This document shows, in pieces, positions 34,923-45,571 of a stretch of 64,000 nucleotides of DNA. The notes below the pieces were generated by a model, which saw nothing but the letters and a program-made list of their open reading frames with translations, was not told the DNA's origin and searched no databases. This DNA is from JAIBJN01 sp963839745. GTDB taxonomy: Bacteria; Actinomycetota; Thermoleophilia; Gaiellales; Gaiellaceae. Position numbers and translations under genes: made by a program. The stretch spans positions 496,001-560,000 of the forward strand of contig CAWIWC010000005.1 in the NCBI GenBank assembly GCA_963839745.1. The letters run 5' to 3'. Every line of letters starts with the position of its first letter. The stretch's first letter is position 1.

Positions 34923-36053
34923 GTGAGGGTTTTCCAGGGATGGACGCTATGCGTCCTCTTCTCCGTCGTCCTTTTTCTCGGGGCCGGATGCTCCTTAGGA
35001 GATGACGACGACGACAGCGGCAACGGTGACGCTTCGGGCGATCACCGGCTCGGCGGAGGCGGGCGGCGGCGGCCAAGATGGCGGCGGCAGTCTTCTCCAG
35101 GAGGTGCAGGACCGCGGCACGCTGCGCTGCGGAGTGAACGACGCCGTGCCCGGCTTCGGGTTCACCGGCGAGGGCGGGGAGCCTGAGGGCTTCGACATCG
35201 ACTTCTGCAAGGTCATTGCTGCGGCCGTGCTCGGCGATGCCGAGGCGGTCGAGTACACGCCGCTCTCGGCCGAGCAGCGCTTCACGGCGCTGCAGTCCGG
35301 CGAGATCGACGTGCTCAGCCGCAACACGACGTACACGGCCTCGCGCGACGGCACCGAGGGCGCTCGGTTCCTGCACACGACGTTCTACGACGGGCAGGGA
35401 ATGATGGTGCGCACCGAGTCCGGGCACGCCACGCTCGAGGACCTCGCGGGCGAGACGATCTGCGTGCTTTCCGGAACGACGACCGAGCTCAACCTCGAGT
35501 CGCAGTTCCAGGCCCGCGGGATCGACTACACGCCGCTGGCCTTCGAGGACAACGAGCCGCTCCAGGCGGCGTTCGTCGAGGAGCGCTGCGGTGCGTGGAC
35601 CTCGGACAAGTCGCAGCTCGCCGGCATCCGCTCGAACTGGCCCGAGGGCCAGGGCGGGCCCGAGGCGCTCACGATCATGGACGAGACCATGTCCAAGGAG
35701 CCGCTCGGCCCCGTCGTCGAGCGACGGACGACGACGACTGGGCGGACGCGGTCAACTGGGCGATCTACGCGACGATCCAGGCCGAGGAGTTCGGGCTCAC
35801 GTCCGACAACGTCGGCCAGGGGAGCGAGGATCCGGAGATCCAGCGCTTCCTGGGCGAGGCGGTCGAGGGCGAGCCCTTCGACGCCGGTCTCGGCCTGCCC
35901 GACGACTTCGCGGTGCAGGTGGTGACCCAGGTCGGCAACTACGGCGAGATCTACGATCGCAACGTCGGCGAAGGCTCGGCGCTCGAGCTGCCGCGCGACT
36001 TCAACGCGCTCTGGACAGACGGCGGCCTGCAGTTCGCGCCGCCGTACCGCTAG
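34923..36053 (+). pseudogene. aapJ: Amino-acid ABC transporter substrate-binding lipoprotein (AapJ/BztA-like), frame-disrupted
   Basis: Starts at GTG 34923 with a signal peptide and lipobox LGAGCSLG, an acidic linker, then LLQEVQDRGTLRCGVNDAVP and SRNTTYTASRDGTEGARFLH, the AapJ core. The frame changes near 35040 and again at about 35722-35727, after which DWADAVNWAIYATIQAEEFG continues to the stop. Net length is a multiple of three, and the shifts read as three surplus C/G bases. Both sides of each break stay family-like, so a sequencing origin is likely. General L-amino-acid binding is the family role. Confidence 0.85.
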
Positions 36054-36071
36054 ACCGTCAGCCGGAGGGGG

Positions 36072-36090
36072 CGGCGGCCTGAGGCCGCCG
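36072..36090 (+). terminator. Hairpin between binding-protein and permease genes
   Basis: A perfect 8-bp stem CGGCGGCC/GGCCGCCG with loop TGA lies 19 bp after the binding-protein stop and 16 bp before the aapQ start. In such operons a hairpin here commonly stabilises the upstream message and lowers read-through, giving more binding protein than permease. Confidence 0.6.
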
Positions 36091-36106
36091 TCCCCTCACC
36101 GCACCC

Positions 36107-37289
36107 GTGACTGCCGCCACGCACGCGACGACTCGCCGTCCGCCTTTCTGGCGGAACATCCGCGTGCTCCGCTGGACCTTTCAGGCCGTCTTCCTGGCTG
36201 CGGTCGTGCTGTTCCTGCTCTTCCTGTTCGACAACGTCACCTACAACCTCGACCGTGCCGGGCTTCCGACCGGCTTCGGCTACCTAAAACAGCCAGCGGG
36301 ATTCGCGATCCCAGACTCCGATTTCCGCTCGACGCAGAGCCTCTGGGACGCGTTGGTCGTGGGTGTCCAGAACACGATCAAGGTCGCGCTGCTCGGAATC
36401 GTGCTGGCCACGATCATCGGGGTCGTCGTCGGCGTCGCGCGCCTTTCCTCGAACTGGCTCGTGCGCAGGGTCGCCGCCCTGTACGTCGAGACGTTCCGCA
36501 ACATCCCGGTTCTCCTGATCATCATCTTCTGGTACCTCGGCGTGATGATCCGGCTTCCGCCGATTCGGGAGGGCGTTCGAGTTGCTGGACACGCTTGCGA
36601 TCTCGAACCGCGGGATCGTCGTGCCCTGGTTCGACAAGGTCGGCGCCGGGCGGGGTCTTCGGGATCTTCGCGCTCGTCGGTCTCGCGGCGGCCGTCGCGC
36701 GTGTGGATCTGGCGGACGCGGCGCTTCGACCGCACCGGCCAGCCGCATCGCCGGGCCCTCTGGTCGGGCGGCGTGCTCCTCCTCATCCTGGCGATCGGGT
36801 TCGTCCTCAGCGGCCGGCCGTGGACGCTCGACACGCCGGAGACGGGTGAGCTCTCAACGAGCGGCGGCTTCCGGCTTTCGCCCGAGTACGCCGCGCTCCT
36901 GATCGCGCTCGCGCTCTACACGGCCAGCCACATCGCCGAGATCGTGCGCGGCAGCATCCTCGCCGTGCCCGCGCGGCCAGGGCGAGGCCGCCGACGCGGT
37001 CGGGCTCTCCGGCTTCCAGCGCCTCCGCTTCGTCGTCCTGCCGCAGGCCTTCCGGATCTCGATGCCGCCGATCTCCAACCAGTACCTGAACCTGACGAAG
37101 AACTCCTCGCTCGGCGTGGCGATCAGCTACTACGAGGTGACGAAGGTGCACGCAGGTCTCCATCGCCCAGAGCGCGCCCGCGGTGCAGGCGATCGTCGTG
37201 CTCATGGGCATCTACCTCGTGCTCTCGCTCTTCATCGCGGCCGTGACGAACCTCTTCAACAGGCGCCTGACGCTGAAGGGCGCCGCTGA
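36107..37289 (+). pseudogene. aapQ: Amino-acid ABC transporter permease AapQ, multiply frameshifted
   Basis: The permease can be followed through at least five frames: WRNIRVLRWTFQAVFLAAVV and VGVQNTIKVALLGIVLATII first, then ELLDTLAISNRGIVVPWFDK, GVFGIFALVGLAAAVARV, WIWRTRRFDRTGQPHRRALW with the next spans, DAVGLSGFQRLRFVVLPQAF (the coupling loop), and finally VQAIVVLMGIYLVLSLFI. Frame changes fall near 36578, 36651, 36700, 36974 and 37149, each of +1 sense and each explained by one extra C. The end overlaps aapM. With those bases removed it is an ordinary AapQ. Confidence 0.85.
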
Positions 37290-38560
37290 TGGCGACGCGG
37301 GTCGACACGCTCGAGCCCATGCCGGGCCCGGAGCCCGAGCCGGAGGGGCCGCCCGGACGCAAGCTCACGCCGCGCGAGTGGATGCGCGAGAATCTCTTCG
37401 GCAGCAAGCTCGACACGGTCCTGACCGTCGCTCTTCGGGCTCGATCCTCGCCTGGCTCGTCTACCGGATCGGGCGGTTCGTCTTCGTGGACGCGCGCTGG
37501 GAGATCATCGAGCGCAACATCACGAACCTCATGGTCGGCGGCTATCCGCGCGACGAGATCTGGCGCCTGTGGGCCGCGCTCTTCGTCCTCGCGGCCTTCC
37601 TCGGCTTGGGCGCCGGCGCGATCGGCATGCAGCGGCGCCGCGAGGTCGCGGAGGGCCGCGCGCGTCCCATGCCCAAGGGCGGCGCTGCGACGCCTCGTCC
37701 CGATCATCCTCCTCGTCGTCGTCCTGCTCTGGTTCGCGCGGTCGCTCCAGGCGGTCGTCCTGGTCGCCGCCATCGCCGCGGTCGGGGCCGCCTTCAACGC
37801 GATCGGCAGGCGCACGCCCGAGCGGCTCTGGCGCTACGTCCCGCTGATCGTCCTCGCCGGGATCCTCGTCGGCCTTCATCATCGTGACCGCCTTCGGCGG
37901 CGTGGGTTGGAGCGTGTGGGGCGGGTTCCTCCTCACGGTCTTCCTGGCCGTCGGCGGCGATCCTGCTCTCCTTCCCGTTCGGCGTCCTGCTCGCGCTCGG
38001 GCGGCGGTCGAGCTTCCCGGTCGTGCGCTGGGTGTGCGTCGCGTACATCGAGCTCTTCCGCGGCGTGCCGCTGATCGCGATCCTCTTCATGGCGTTCTTC
38101 ATGATCGGCTTCTTCCTGCCGGAGGGAGTCGAGGCGCCGAGCCTCGTCACCCGCGCCATCATCGGCTTCACCCTCTTCACGTGCCGCCTACGTCGCCGAG
38201 ATCGTGCGCGGCGGCCTCCAGTCGGTGCCGGCGGGCCAGATCGAGGCGGCGCAGGCGCTCGGGCTCTCGCCGTTCAGGACGACGTTCCGCATCGTCCTGC
38301 CGCAGGCGCTGCGGGCCGTCATCCCGGCCATCGTCGGGCAGTTCATCAGCCTCTACAAGGACACCTCGCTCGTCTTCGTCCTCGGGCTGACCGAGCTGCT
38401 CGCCGTGGCGCAGAACATCACCAAGCAGCCGGACTTCCTCGCGCAGGGCCTGTACGTCGAGACGCTGGTCTTCGCGAGCTTCGTGTACTGGGCGGGGTCA
38501 TACTGGATGTCGCGCGAGAGCCAGCGGCTCGAGCGCCGGCTTGGAGTGGGGGAGCGATGA
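37289..38560 (+). pseudogene. aapM: Amino-acid ABC transporter permease AapM, multiply frameshifted
   Basis: Begins MATRVDTLEPMPGPEPEPEG and continues in pieces: LAWLVYRIGRFVFVDARWEI, IILLVVVLLWFARSLQAVVL, FGGVGWSVWGGFLLTVFLAV, WVCVAYIELFRGVPLIAILF and GGLQSVPAGQIEAAQALGLS, the last being the coupling loop. Breaks lie near 37430-37441, 37683, 37872, 37960 and 38184. All but the first are +1; the first fits two surplus G. The ATGA junction with aapP is intact. Likely a functional gene in the true genome. Confidence 0.85.
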
Positions 38561-39314
38561 GCACGCAAAGCGCCGAGAACGGCAAGGGCATGATCCAGCT
38601 GGAGGGCGTCTCCAAGTGGTTCGGCGACTTCCAGGCGCTCAAGGACGTCGACCTCGGCGATCGACCGGCAGGAGGTCGTCGTCGTCTGCGGGCCGTCGGG
38701 CTCGGGGAAGTCGACCATGATCCGCTGCATCAACCGGCTCGAGAAGCACGACGGCGGCCGGATCGTCGTCGACGGGATCGAGCTCTCGGACGACCTGCGG
38801 AACATCCAGGAGATCCGCCGCGAGGTCGGGATGGTCTTCCAGCAGTTCAACCTCTTCCCGCACCTGACGCGTGCTCGAGAACATCACGCTCGCGCCGCGG
38901 AACGTCCGCCGGAAGCCGCGGAAGGAGGCCGAGGAGCGGGCGATGGAGCAGCTCCGGCGCGTGCGCATCCCCGAGCAGGCGCACAAGTACCCGCTGCAGC
39001 TCTCCGGCGGCCAGCAGCAGCGCGTCGCGATCGCCCGGGCGCTCGCCATGGAGCCGAAGATCATGCTCTTCGACGAGCCGACGTCGGCTCTCGACCCGGA
39101 GATGATCAAGGAGGTGCTCGACGTGATGATCGAGCTGGCCGAGTCGGGCATGACGATGATCGTCGTCACGCACGAGATGGGCTTCGCCCGCGCCGTCGCG
39201 AACCGGATGGTCTTCATGGCCGACGGCGAGATCGTCGAGGTCGGCACGCCGGAGCACTTCTTCACGAGCCCGCGGGAAGAGCGCACGAAGCAGTTCCTGG
39301 CGCAGATCCTCTAG
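38557..39314 (+). pseudogene. aapP: Amino-acid ABC transporter ATP-binding protein AapP, two frameshifts
   Basis: MIQLEGVSKWFGDFQALKDV opens the ABC domain; after a shift near 38656 the Walker A GPSGSGKST and MVFQQFNLFPHLT follow, and after a second near 38870 ENITLAPRNVRRKPRKEAEE, signature LSGGQQQR, Walker B IMLFDEPTSALD and the H-loop VTHEMGFARAV lead to the stop. Both shifts are one surplus base. Length about 251 residues when repaired, usual for polar amino-acid transporters. Last gene of the aap operon. Confidence 0.87.
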
Positions 39315-39317
39315 CGA

Positions 39318-40678
39318 TCAGCCGCGCAGCCGCAGCCGGCTCACGGCCCGGCCGATGCGCCGGCCCTGCGCGAGGCCGTTCTCGATCGCGGCGCGGAAGT
39401 GGATGCCGCCGTAGAGGCGGGAGAGCGCTGCCTCATCGGCCGCCGCGAGAAACGAGCGGAAGCGGCGGGGAGCGAAGCCGAGCTCGTCGTGCGTGCGGTC
39501 GACGAATCCGTACTGCCTGCCGAACAGGTCGGTGAGAACCTGACAGGCGGCACCCGACTGGACCGAGTGGCCCGACGGGTACTCGGGGAAGGGCGGCGTG
39601 ACGAGGAGCGGCAGCCAGTCAGGGTCGAACTGCGCCCGCGCGTAGGTCACCGGGCGGAGCAGGTTGTAGCGGAACTTCTGATACCAGCACGAGACGAAGG
39701 CGTCGGAGACCGCCATCCCGACCCGCGCGTAGGTCTCGGCGGCCTCGGCCAGGCTCGAGCGCTCGCGCCGCAGCACCTGTGTGGCGATGGAGACGGAGTG
39801 TCCGGGCGGGGTGGCCGTCGCTCCGGGGTCGTCCGACCAGAAGCGGGCGATCGCCTCCTGCTCGGCTCGTCAGCGAGTTGACGGTGTCGTAGACCTCTCG
39901 TGCCTCTCGCTCGAACCGCGAGCGGCGCTCCTCGCGAGTAGCGAGGAGGGTCTCCCGGCGGGAACGCGGCGCCGTTGGCGATGGCGAAGCACCGGTTGCC
40001 GCCCCAGGTGGGCTGGAGGGCCGAGAGGAAGCTGGGCGGCGTCGGGCACCCACAGCCCCGGCCCCACGGGCGGCGTGTACGGCGGGAAGTTGCGCAGGTA
40101 GCCCTCGTGGCCGCCGTCGCCCTTCGACCAGGCGAAGATGGCGTCCGCGACCTCACGGCCGCGGCGCACGGAGCGGTCGAACGACGCCGGGCGAGACGCG
40201 TTGCCCGAGGTCGCGCTCGAAGCGAGCCTCCAGCATCGTCGAGCGCGTGGAGCTCGGCGGGCCCGGCGGTCGGGATCAGGCTCCTCAGGATCGACGCGAG
40301 CGCGGCGTTGGCAGCGAGCTCCCAGTCGCACCCTCTCGCGCTGCCCGCGGCCGGGAGCCCGTCGAGGTCATCGAACACGGCTCCCAGCGAGCGGTAGCCG
40401 GGCATCCCCGGGACGACCGCCTCGTAGAGCGTCAGACCCGCGTAGGCGAAAGCTCGCGCGGCGACCGGAGGGCTGAAGCCGCCGGCACTGCGGACGAGGG
40501 GCAGCGAGAGGCCGAACCAGGCCGTGGGAACCGCGGCGCCGATGCGTTTGCCGCCGGGCGCGAGCCGGCCCGCGAGCCCCGGCGTGGCGGCGACGCCGCC
40601 CACCGCGAGGCCGAGGGCCGCTCCTCCGAGCCGGGCGACGAAGTCGCGTCGCGTCCAAGTGGTGTCGTTCCTCGTCAT
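39318..40678 (-). pseudogene. Vanadium haloperoxidase/PAP2-type secreted enzyme, multiply frameshifted
   Basis: ATG 40678 starts a twin-arginine leader (TWTRRDFVARLGGAALGLAV). The C-terminal half holds the PAP2/haloperoxidase signature in full: K-x6-RP in KFRYNLLRP, PSGH in EYPSGHSVQ, and SR-x5-H in SRLYGGIH, with Ala where acid phosphatases have the last Asp. Frame changes near 40.23, 40.21, 40.05, 39.96 and 39.87 kb are all of +1 sense. The active site points to a vanadate haloperoxidase or phosphatase outside the membrane. It converges with aapP only 4 bp away. Confidence 0.83.
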
Positions 40679-40751
40679 GCACGGTCGGGTTCGCACGCGG
40701 CGCGGTCTTCGGTTCATCTCGCCGCGCGGGCCCGGCGCTACGCTTCCCGGC

Positions 40752-41301
40752 ATGCGACGCGTCGTCGCGCTGGTCGTCCCGCTCGTGCTCGCGCTTGCGG
40801 CCTGCGGCGGAGGCGACGACGAGGCGGCGCCGACGGCGCCTACCGGGGCGACGAGCACCACGAGCTTCACGTTCACCGGCGGCGACATCTCGGAAGGTGA
40901 GCCGATCGACCCGCGGTTCAGCTGCGACGGCGAGAACGTCTCCCCGGCACTCGCCTGGGAGGAACCGCCCGTGGGCACCGTCGAGCTCGCGCTGGTCGTC
41001 GACGATCCCGACGCGCCCGGCGGCAGCTTCATCCACTGGGTCGTGGCCGGGCTCCCGCCGGAGGAGACCTCGCTGGAGACCGGGAGCCAGGAGGGCGAGC
41101 AGGGCGCCAACGACGCCGGCGGGACCGGCTGGACAGGGCCGTGCCCGCCCGGCGGCGAGACGCACGGGTACGTCTTCACGCTCTACGCGCTCGACGCCGA
41201 GAGCGGGTTCGAGGCCGGAGGAAGCGCGGACGACCTGCGCGACGCGATCGACGGGCACGTCATCGCGCGAGGCGCGCCTGACCGCGCCCTTCTCGCACTA
41301 G
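40752..41301 (+). CDS. PEBP-family (YbhB/YbcL, RKIP-like) lipoprotein, one frameshift
   Basis: A signal peptide with lipobox LALAAC, a Thr/Ala-rich linker, then the PEBP core: CDGENVSPALAWEEPP, DDPDAPGGSFIHWVV and GPCPPGGETHGYVFTLYAL, the phosphate-site residues of the family. Near 41269 one surplus C breaks the frame; repaired, it ends EARLTAPFSH. About 182 residues. Function of secreted bacterial PEBPs is unknown. Its stop shares the four bases CTAG with the stop of the opposite gene. Confidence 0.85.
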
Positions 41302-41648
41302 GTGAACGCCCAGAGGGCGTTCACGATCTTCCAGGCGCCGTCCGTGCGGACGAGATGGAGGTACTCGCGGTAAACGTTCGAGTTGACCACGGCGGTCGCG
41401 ATGTCGCCGTAGACCTCGACGACGTGGACGTCGATGCGCCGCGCGCCGGAGTCACGCTCTCTGCCGGAGCCCGCTGCCGTCGCGTCGACCATCTGCGAGG
41501 CAGTGAGCTGATCGAGCCCCTCACGGCCAAGCGACCGCTTGGCGAGATCCGGATGGAGCGCGCGGCGCATGCGCTCGGGGTCGGCCTCGAACCAGCCCTC
41601 GAAGTAGTCGAGGACGCAGCGGACGATGGCGTCCTCGTCGGCCGCCAT
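41298..41648 (-). CDS. NTF2-like/lumazine-binding-family small protein
   Basis: 116 residues with the cone-shaped NTF2 fold pattern: helix AIVRCVLDYFEGWFEADPER, then a strand pair in VVEVYGDIATAVVNS and the ending LHLVRTDGAWKIVNALW. Family members bind or transform small hydrophobic compounds. It is the last gene of the long minus-strand operon that begins with the SBP56 genes; its ATG overlaps the glycosyltransferase stop by one base (TGATG). Intact, unlike most neighbours. Confidence 0.85.
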   Translation of the reverse strand: MAADEDAIVRCVLDYFEGWFEADPERMRRALHPDLAKRSLGREGLDQLTASQMVDATAAGSGRERDSGARRIDVHVVEVYGDIATAVVNSNVYREYLHLVRTDGAWKIVNALWAFT

Positions 41649-42877
41649 CAGAGAAGCTCCGCGATCTTGGCCGCGGCGTTCGCCGCGCCGTCCGTCTCCA
41701 CGGGCGCGTAGTCGACCTCGCGGCCGATCTCCTCGGCGATCGCCTGCGCGATCACGCTCGGCGTCGCGGTCTCGAAGTCCATTGCGCGACCGGCCCCGTA
41801 GCGGCCGAGGCGGTGGCGCACGTGGAAGTTCTGCTCGAAGTGGTGCTTCAGCGGGAAGTAGAGGAACGGGCGCCGGTTGGCGGTGAGCTCCATCGACGTC
41901 GTCAGCCCTCCCTGCACCACCGCGAGGTCGCAGGCGGCCAGGTGCCGGTAGAGGTTGTGGACGTAGGCGCGCACCTCGAGCCCGTCGGCCTCGGGAAACG
42001 CCGCCGGGTCGATGCGCGGCCCGGCGACGACGACCATGCGCAGCTCGGGCACGAGGTCCTTCGCCTCCGGGAACGCGTCGACGACGCGGCGCAGGAGGTG
42101 GCCACCGACCCCGGAGCCGCCGACGGTGACGATGCACACCTGCTCGCCCGGCGAATAGCCGAGCTCGGCCCGGAGCTTCTCGCGGTCGGCGAACGCCGCG
42201 GGGTCGAACCCCGACACGTAGCCCGCGAAGTCGAAGTGCTGCTCCGTCCAGTCGCGGATCGGCGGGAGCTCGGGCCCGAAGGAATCGGCGACGACGTCAT
42301 CCGGGTTCCCGACGTAGATGGCCCGGTCGCGGATCCGCGGGTAGCGCGCGATGTGCTCGATCATCTCCGCGTTGTAATCGGCCGTGAGGAATTCCTCGCG
42401 CTCGCCGCCGTCGGGCATAGGGAGCCAGCCGACGAAGTCCGTGAGCCAGACGTACGCGGCCCGCTTCTCCTCGGGGTTCTCGTGCAGGTAGTAGTCCAGC
42501 TCCCACGCCTCGTCCCCGATCCAGAGGTCGTAGTTCTCCTCCCTCGCCACGTCGTGGAAGACCATGAAGTTGTTCAGGAGGATCTCGTCCATCCGTCGCC
42601 ACGCCTGGAAGCAGTGGAGGTCGTGCTCGGCCGACTCGGACTCGATGTGCCCCGACTCGTTGGCCAGCTCGGCGCTCATCGGATGGATGCGTTCGCCCTC
42701 TCCCTCCAGCACCTTCGTCACGGGGTGCTGGGCGAGCCAGTCGATCTCGAGGTCGGGGACGAGCTGTCGCAGCTCGCGCGCGATGGCGACGTCGCGCTGC
42801 GCGTGCCCGAGCCCGATCGGCGAGGAGACGAAGAGCGCGCGCCGGCGCCGGCTCATCCCGCGTGTCCAGGTGCTCAC
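41648..42877 (-). CDS. GT-B-fold glycosyltransferase
   Basis: 409 residues, related to MurG/UGT-type transferases. The N-terminal acceptor domain begins RALFVSSPIGLGHAQRDVAI; the C-terminal donor domain has VCIVTVGGSGVGGHLLRRV and the nucleotide-sugar site in DLAVVQGGLTTSMEL followed by PFLYFPLKHHFEQNFH. It should attach a sugar to a small molecule. GTG 42877 is chosen for the AAGGAG site and the GTGA overlap with the hydrolase stop; an ATG seven codons later is weaker. It is intact although both flanks are frameshift-rich. Confidence 0.92.
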   Translation of the reverse strand: MSTWTRGMSRRRRALFVSSPIGLGHAQRDVAIARELRQLVPDLEIDWLAQHPVTKVLEGEGERIHPMSAELANESGHIESESAEHDLHCFQAWRRMDEILLNNFMVFHDVAREENYDLWIGDEAWELDYYLHENPEEKRAAYVWLTDFVGWLPMPDGGEREEFLTADYNAEMIEHIARYPRIRDRAIYVGNPDDVVADSFGPELPPIRDWTEQHFDFAGYVSGFDPAAFADREKLRAELGYSPGEQVCIVTVGGSGVGGHLLRRVVDAFPEAKDLVPELRMVVVAGPRIDPAAFPEADGLEVRAYVHNLYRHLAACDLAVVQGGLTTSMELTANRRPFLYFPLKHHFEQNFHVRHRLGRYGAGRAMDFETATPSVIAQAIAEEIGREVDYAPVETDGAANAAAKIAELL

Positions 42878-43796
42878 GGCGTTCTCCTTTCGAGTGACGC
42901 GACGAAGTCGCGGATGAGCAGGTTGACCTTCACCGGGTCGCGGGCGTGCGGGCCGTGGCCCGAGCCTTCGAGCGTGACGAGCCTGCCGCCGGTGGCCTCG
43001 GCCAGCGCGGCACCCTGCGCCGCGGCCGGATCGCGTCCTCGTCGCCGTGGAGCACGAGCACTGGGCATCGCACCCGGGCGGCGATGTCCCGGAAGCGCTC
43101 GAGGCCGCATAGCTGCAGTGCCTCCGAGCTGTCGATGAGCGTCTCGGGCGTCATCTCGAGGCCCCAACCGACGCAGTCCTCGATCTGCTTTGTGGAATGG
43201 GGCTCGCGTGAACATCTGCGCGAAGAAGTACTGGAGGAACTCCTCGGTGGTGCTCGAGCCAGTAGTGGCGGTTGTACTTCGCCCAGCCCTCGTCGGTGTC
43301 GAGCTGCTCCTGGAACGGAGTGGACGTTCCGCTCCGGATGGCCGGCGCGAGGACGGGACGGCCGGGGCGATGAACGACGGCGCCGCTGCACCCGGTCCGG
43401 GTGGTCGGCGGCGAGCAGAGTGCCCCAGAGCGCGCCGCAGGAGAGGCCGACGACCACCGCTGACTCCGTCCCGGTCGCGTCCATGACGGCGAGCGAGTCC
43501 TCCGCGAACTCCCGCTCGGCATAGGCCGCGACCCCGCTGGGACGGTCGGCCTTCCCGTTCCCTCGCCCGTCGAACGTGAGCACCCGGAAGTGGCGGGCGA
43601 GGTAGGGGATCTGCATCTTCCAGTGGCGCGAGTGGATGATCGGACCATGTGGGAGAGGAGGAACGACGGTCGGCTCTCCGTCGCCGTAGACCTCGTAGAA
43701 GACGCGGACGCCGTCGCGCTCGACGTAGCCGTCCTCGTCCGGGTAGCGGGCGCGGGTCTGCTCACGCGTGCTTGCGGCGCTCGAGGACGCGCTCAT
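42874..43796 (-). pseudogene. Alpha/beta-hydrolase, tandem copy 1 (GxSCG type), frameshifted
   Basis: One of four tandem paralogues. ATG 43796 gives REQTRARYPDEDGYVERDGV, then HSRHWKMQIPYLARHFRVLT and the nucleophile elbow VVVGLSCGALWG. The lid/cap region FTREPHSTKQIEDCVGWGLE and C-terminal RCPVLVLHGDEDAI and LEGSGHGPHARDP (catalytic Asp and His) follow after several frame changes. One break, near 43212, is one extra C. Sequence and DNA are very close to copy 3. Junctions with both neighbours (ATGA and GTGA) are intact, arguing for a working operon. Confidence 0.8.
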
Positions 43797-44678
43797 GCGA
43801 CCGACTCCACGAAGTCGCGGATGAGCAGGTTGACCTTCACCGGGTCGCGGGCGTGGGGAATGTGGCCGGAGCCCTCGAGCGTGACGAGGCGGCCACCGGT
43901 GTGCTCCGCCAGCTCGGCCCCATGCGCATGCGGGCGGATCCGGTCGTCGTCGCCGTGGAGGACGAGTACCGGGCACCGGATCCGCGCGCAGATCTCGATG
44001 ACCTTCTCCCGGGAGCCGAGGCCGACGCCGCCTTCGCTCGCCAGCAGGGTTTCGGCGTTCGTGTCGAGACCCCAGTTCACGCAATCCTCGATCTGCTTGG
44101 TCGAGTGCGGTTCCGAGAAGCACTGCGAGAAGAAGAACTCGAGGAAGCCGCGGAAGTCGTGCAGCCAGTAGTGACGGTTGTACTTGGCCCAGCCCTCGTC
44201 CGTGTCGAGCTCCTCGTCGAAGCGCTCGACGATAGCGCGGTGCTCGTCGAGGCTGCCGAGCGGGAGCGAAGGGCCGATGAAGACCGCGCCTGCCACGCGC
44301 TCCGGATGCGCTGCGGCCAGGAGCAGCGCCCGCTGCGCGCCGAGTGAGAGCGAGACGATCACTGCGCGATCCGTGCCGGTCGCGTCCAGGACTGCGAGCG
44401 CGTCGGCCGCGTACTCGGCCTCGTCGTAGGCGCCCGGCTCGAGCGGCCGGTCCGAGCGCCCGTTCCCGCGCGGGTCGAACGTGATCGCCCTCGCGTGGCG
44501 CGCGAAGTAGGGAGCTGCATCTTCCAGTGGCGCGAGTGGACGATCGTCCAGGTGGGGAGGAAGAGAACGGTCGGCCGACCGTCGCCGTAGACGCTCGAGT
44601 AGACGCGGACGCCGTCGCGCTCGACGTAGCCCGGTCGGGATAGCGGGCGCGCGTCTGCTCGGGTTGGTCGCGAGTCAT
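43793..44678 (-). pseudogene. Alpha/beta-hydrolase, tandem copy 2 (GxSLG type), frameshifted near the start
   Basis: From ATG 44678 (MTRDQPEQTRARYPD) the frame is lost within 20 codons and again near 44.5 kb; from about 44362 the rest is open: MIVSLSLGAQRALLLAAAHP with the nucleophile Ser, then YWLHDFRGFLEFFFSQCFSE, RCPVLVLHGDDDRIRP and LEGSGHIPHARDPVKVNLL with Asp and His. Closest to copy 4. Stop overlaps copy 1 start as ATGA. Confidence 0.8.
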
Positions 44679-45571
44679 CTCGACTCGACGAAGTCGCGGA
44701 TGAGCAGGTTGACCTTCACCGGGTCGCGGACGTGCGGGCAGTGGCCCGAGCCTTCGAGCGTGACGAGCCTGCCGCCGGTGGCCTCGGCGAGCGCTGCGCC
44801 CCGGGCGAGCGGGTGGAGCGCGTCCTCGTCGCCGTGGAGAACGAGCACGGGGCAGCGAACCCGGGCACAGACGTCCCGGAAGCGCTCGGTGCCGCAGAGC
44901 TCGAGCGCCTCGTGGGCCTCGATCAGCGTCTCGGGCGCCGATCTCGAGGCCCCAGCCGACGCAGTCCTCGATCTGCTTGGTCGAATGGGGCTCGCTGAAC
45001 ATCTGCCCGAAGAAGTACTCGAGGAACTCCTCGTAGTGCTCGAGCCAGTAGTGGCGGTTGTACTTCGCCCAGCCGTCGTCGGTGTCGAGCGCGGTCCTCG
45101 AAGGAGTGGACGTTCCGCTCCGGATGCCCCGGCGCGAGCGGCACGGAGGGGCCGATGAACACGGCGCCCCGGACCCGGTCCGGGTGGTCGGCGGCGAGCA
45201 GCGTGCCCCAGAGCGCGCCGCAGGAGAAGCCGACGACCACGGCCGCTGCTCCGTCCCGGTCGCGTCCATGACGGCGAGCGAGTCCTCCGCGAACTCCCGC
45301 TCGGTGTAGGCGCGCGATCCCGCTGGGCCGGTCGGCCTTCCCGTTCCCGCGCCCGTCGAACGTGAGCGACGCGGAAGTGGCGGGCGAAGTAGGGAATCTG
45401 CATCTTCCAGTGGCGCGAGTGGATGATCGACCATGTCGGGAGGAGGAACACGGTCGGCTCACCGTCGCCGTAGACCTCGTAGAAGACGCGGACGCCGTCG
45501 CGCTCGACGTAGCCCTCGTCGTCCGGGTAGCGGGCGCGGGTCTGCTCACGCTGGGCCTCGAGGAGGCTCAT
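44675..45571 (-). pseudogene. Alpha/beta-hydrolase, tandem copy 3 (GxSCG type), frameshifted
   Basis: ATG 45571 encodes MSLLEAQREQTRARYPDDEG; then EPTVFLLPTWSIIHSRHWKM, FDGRGNGKADRPSGIA, the elbow VVVGFSCGALWGTLLAADHP, and the end RCPVLVLHGDEDALHP and LEGSGHCPHVRDPVKVNLL. At least five frame changes separate these, the first an extra base after RHFRV near 45366. Net length is a multiple of three. Near-identical in long stretches to copy 1. Confidence 0.8.

Noticed and set aside
36061..36106. A riboswitch between aapJ and aapQ
   Set aside because: The gap is 53 bp and holds only a simple hairpin; too short for a ligand-binding fold.
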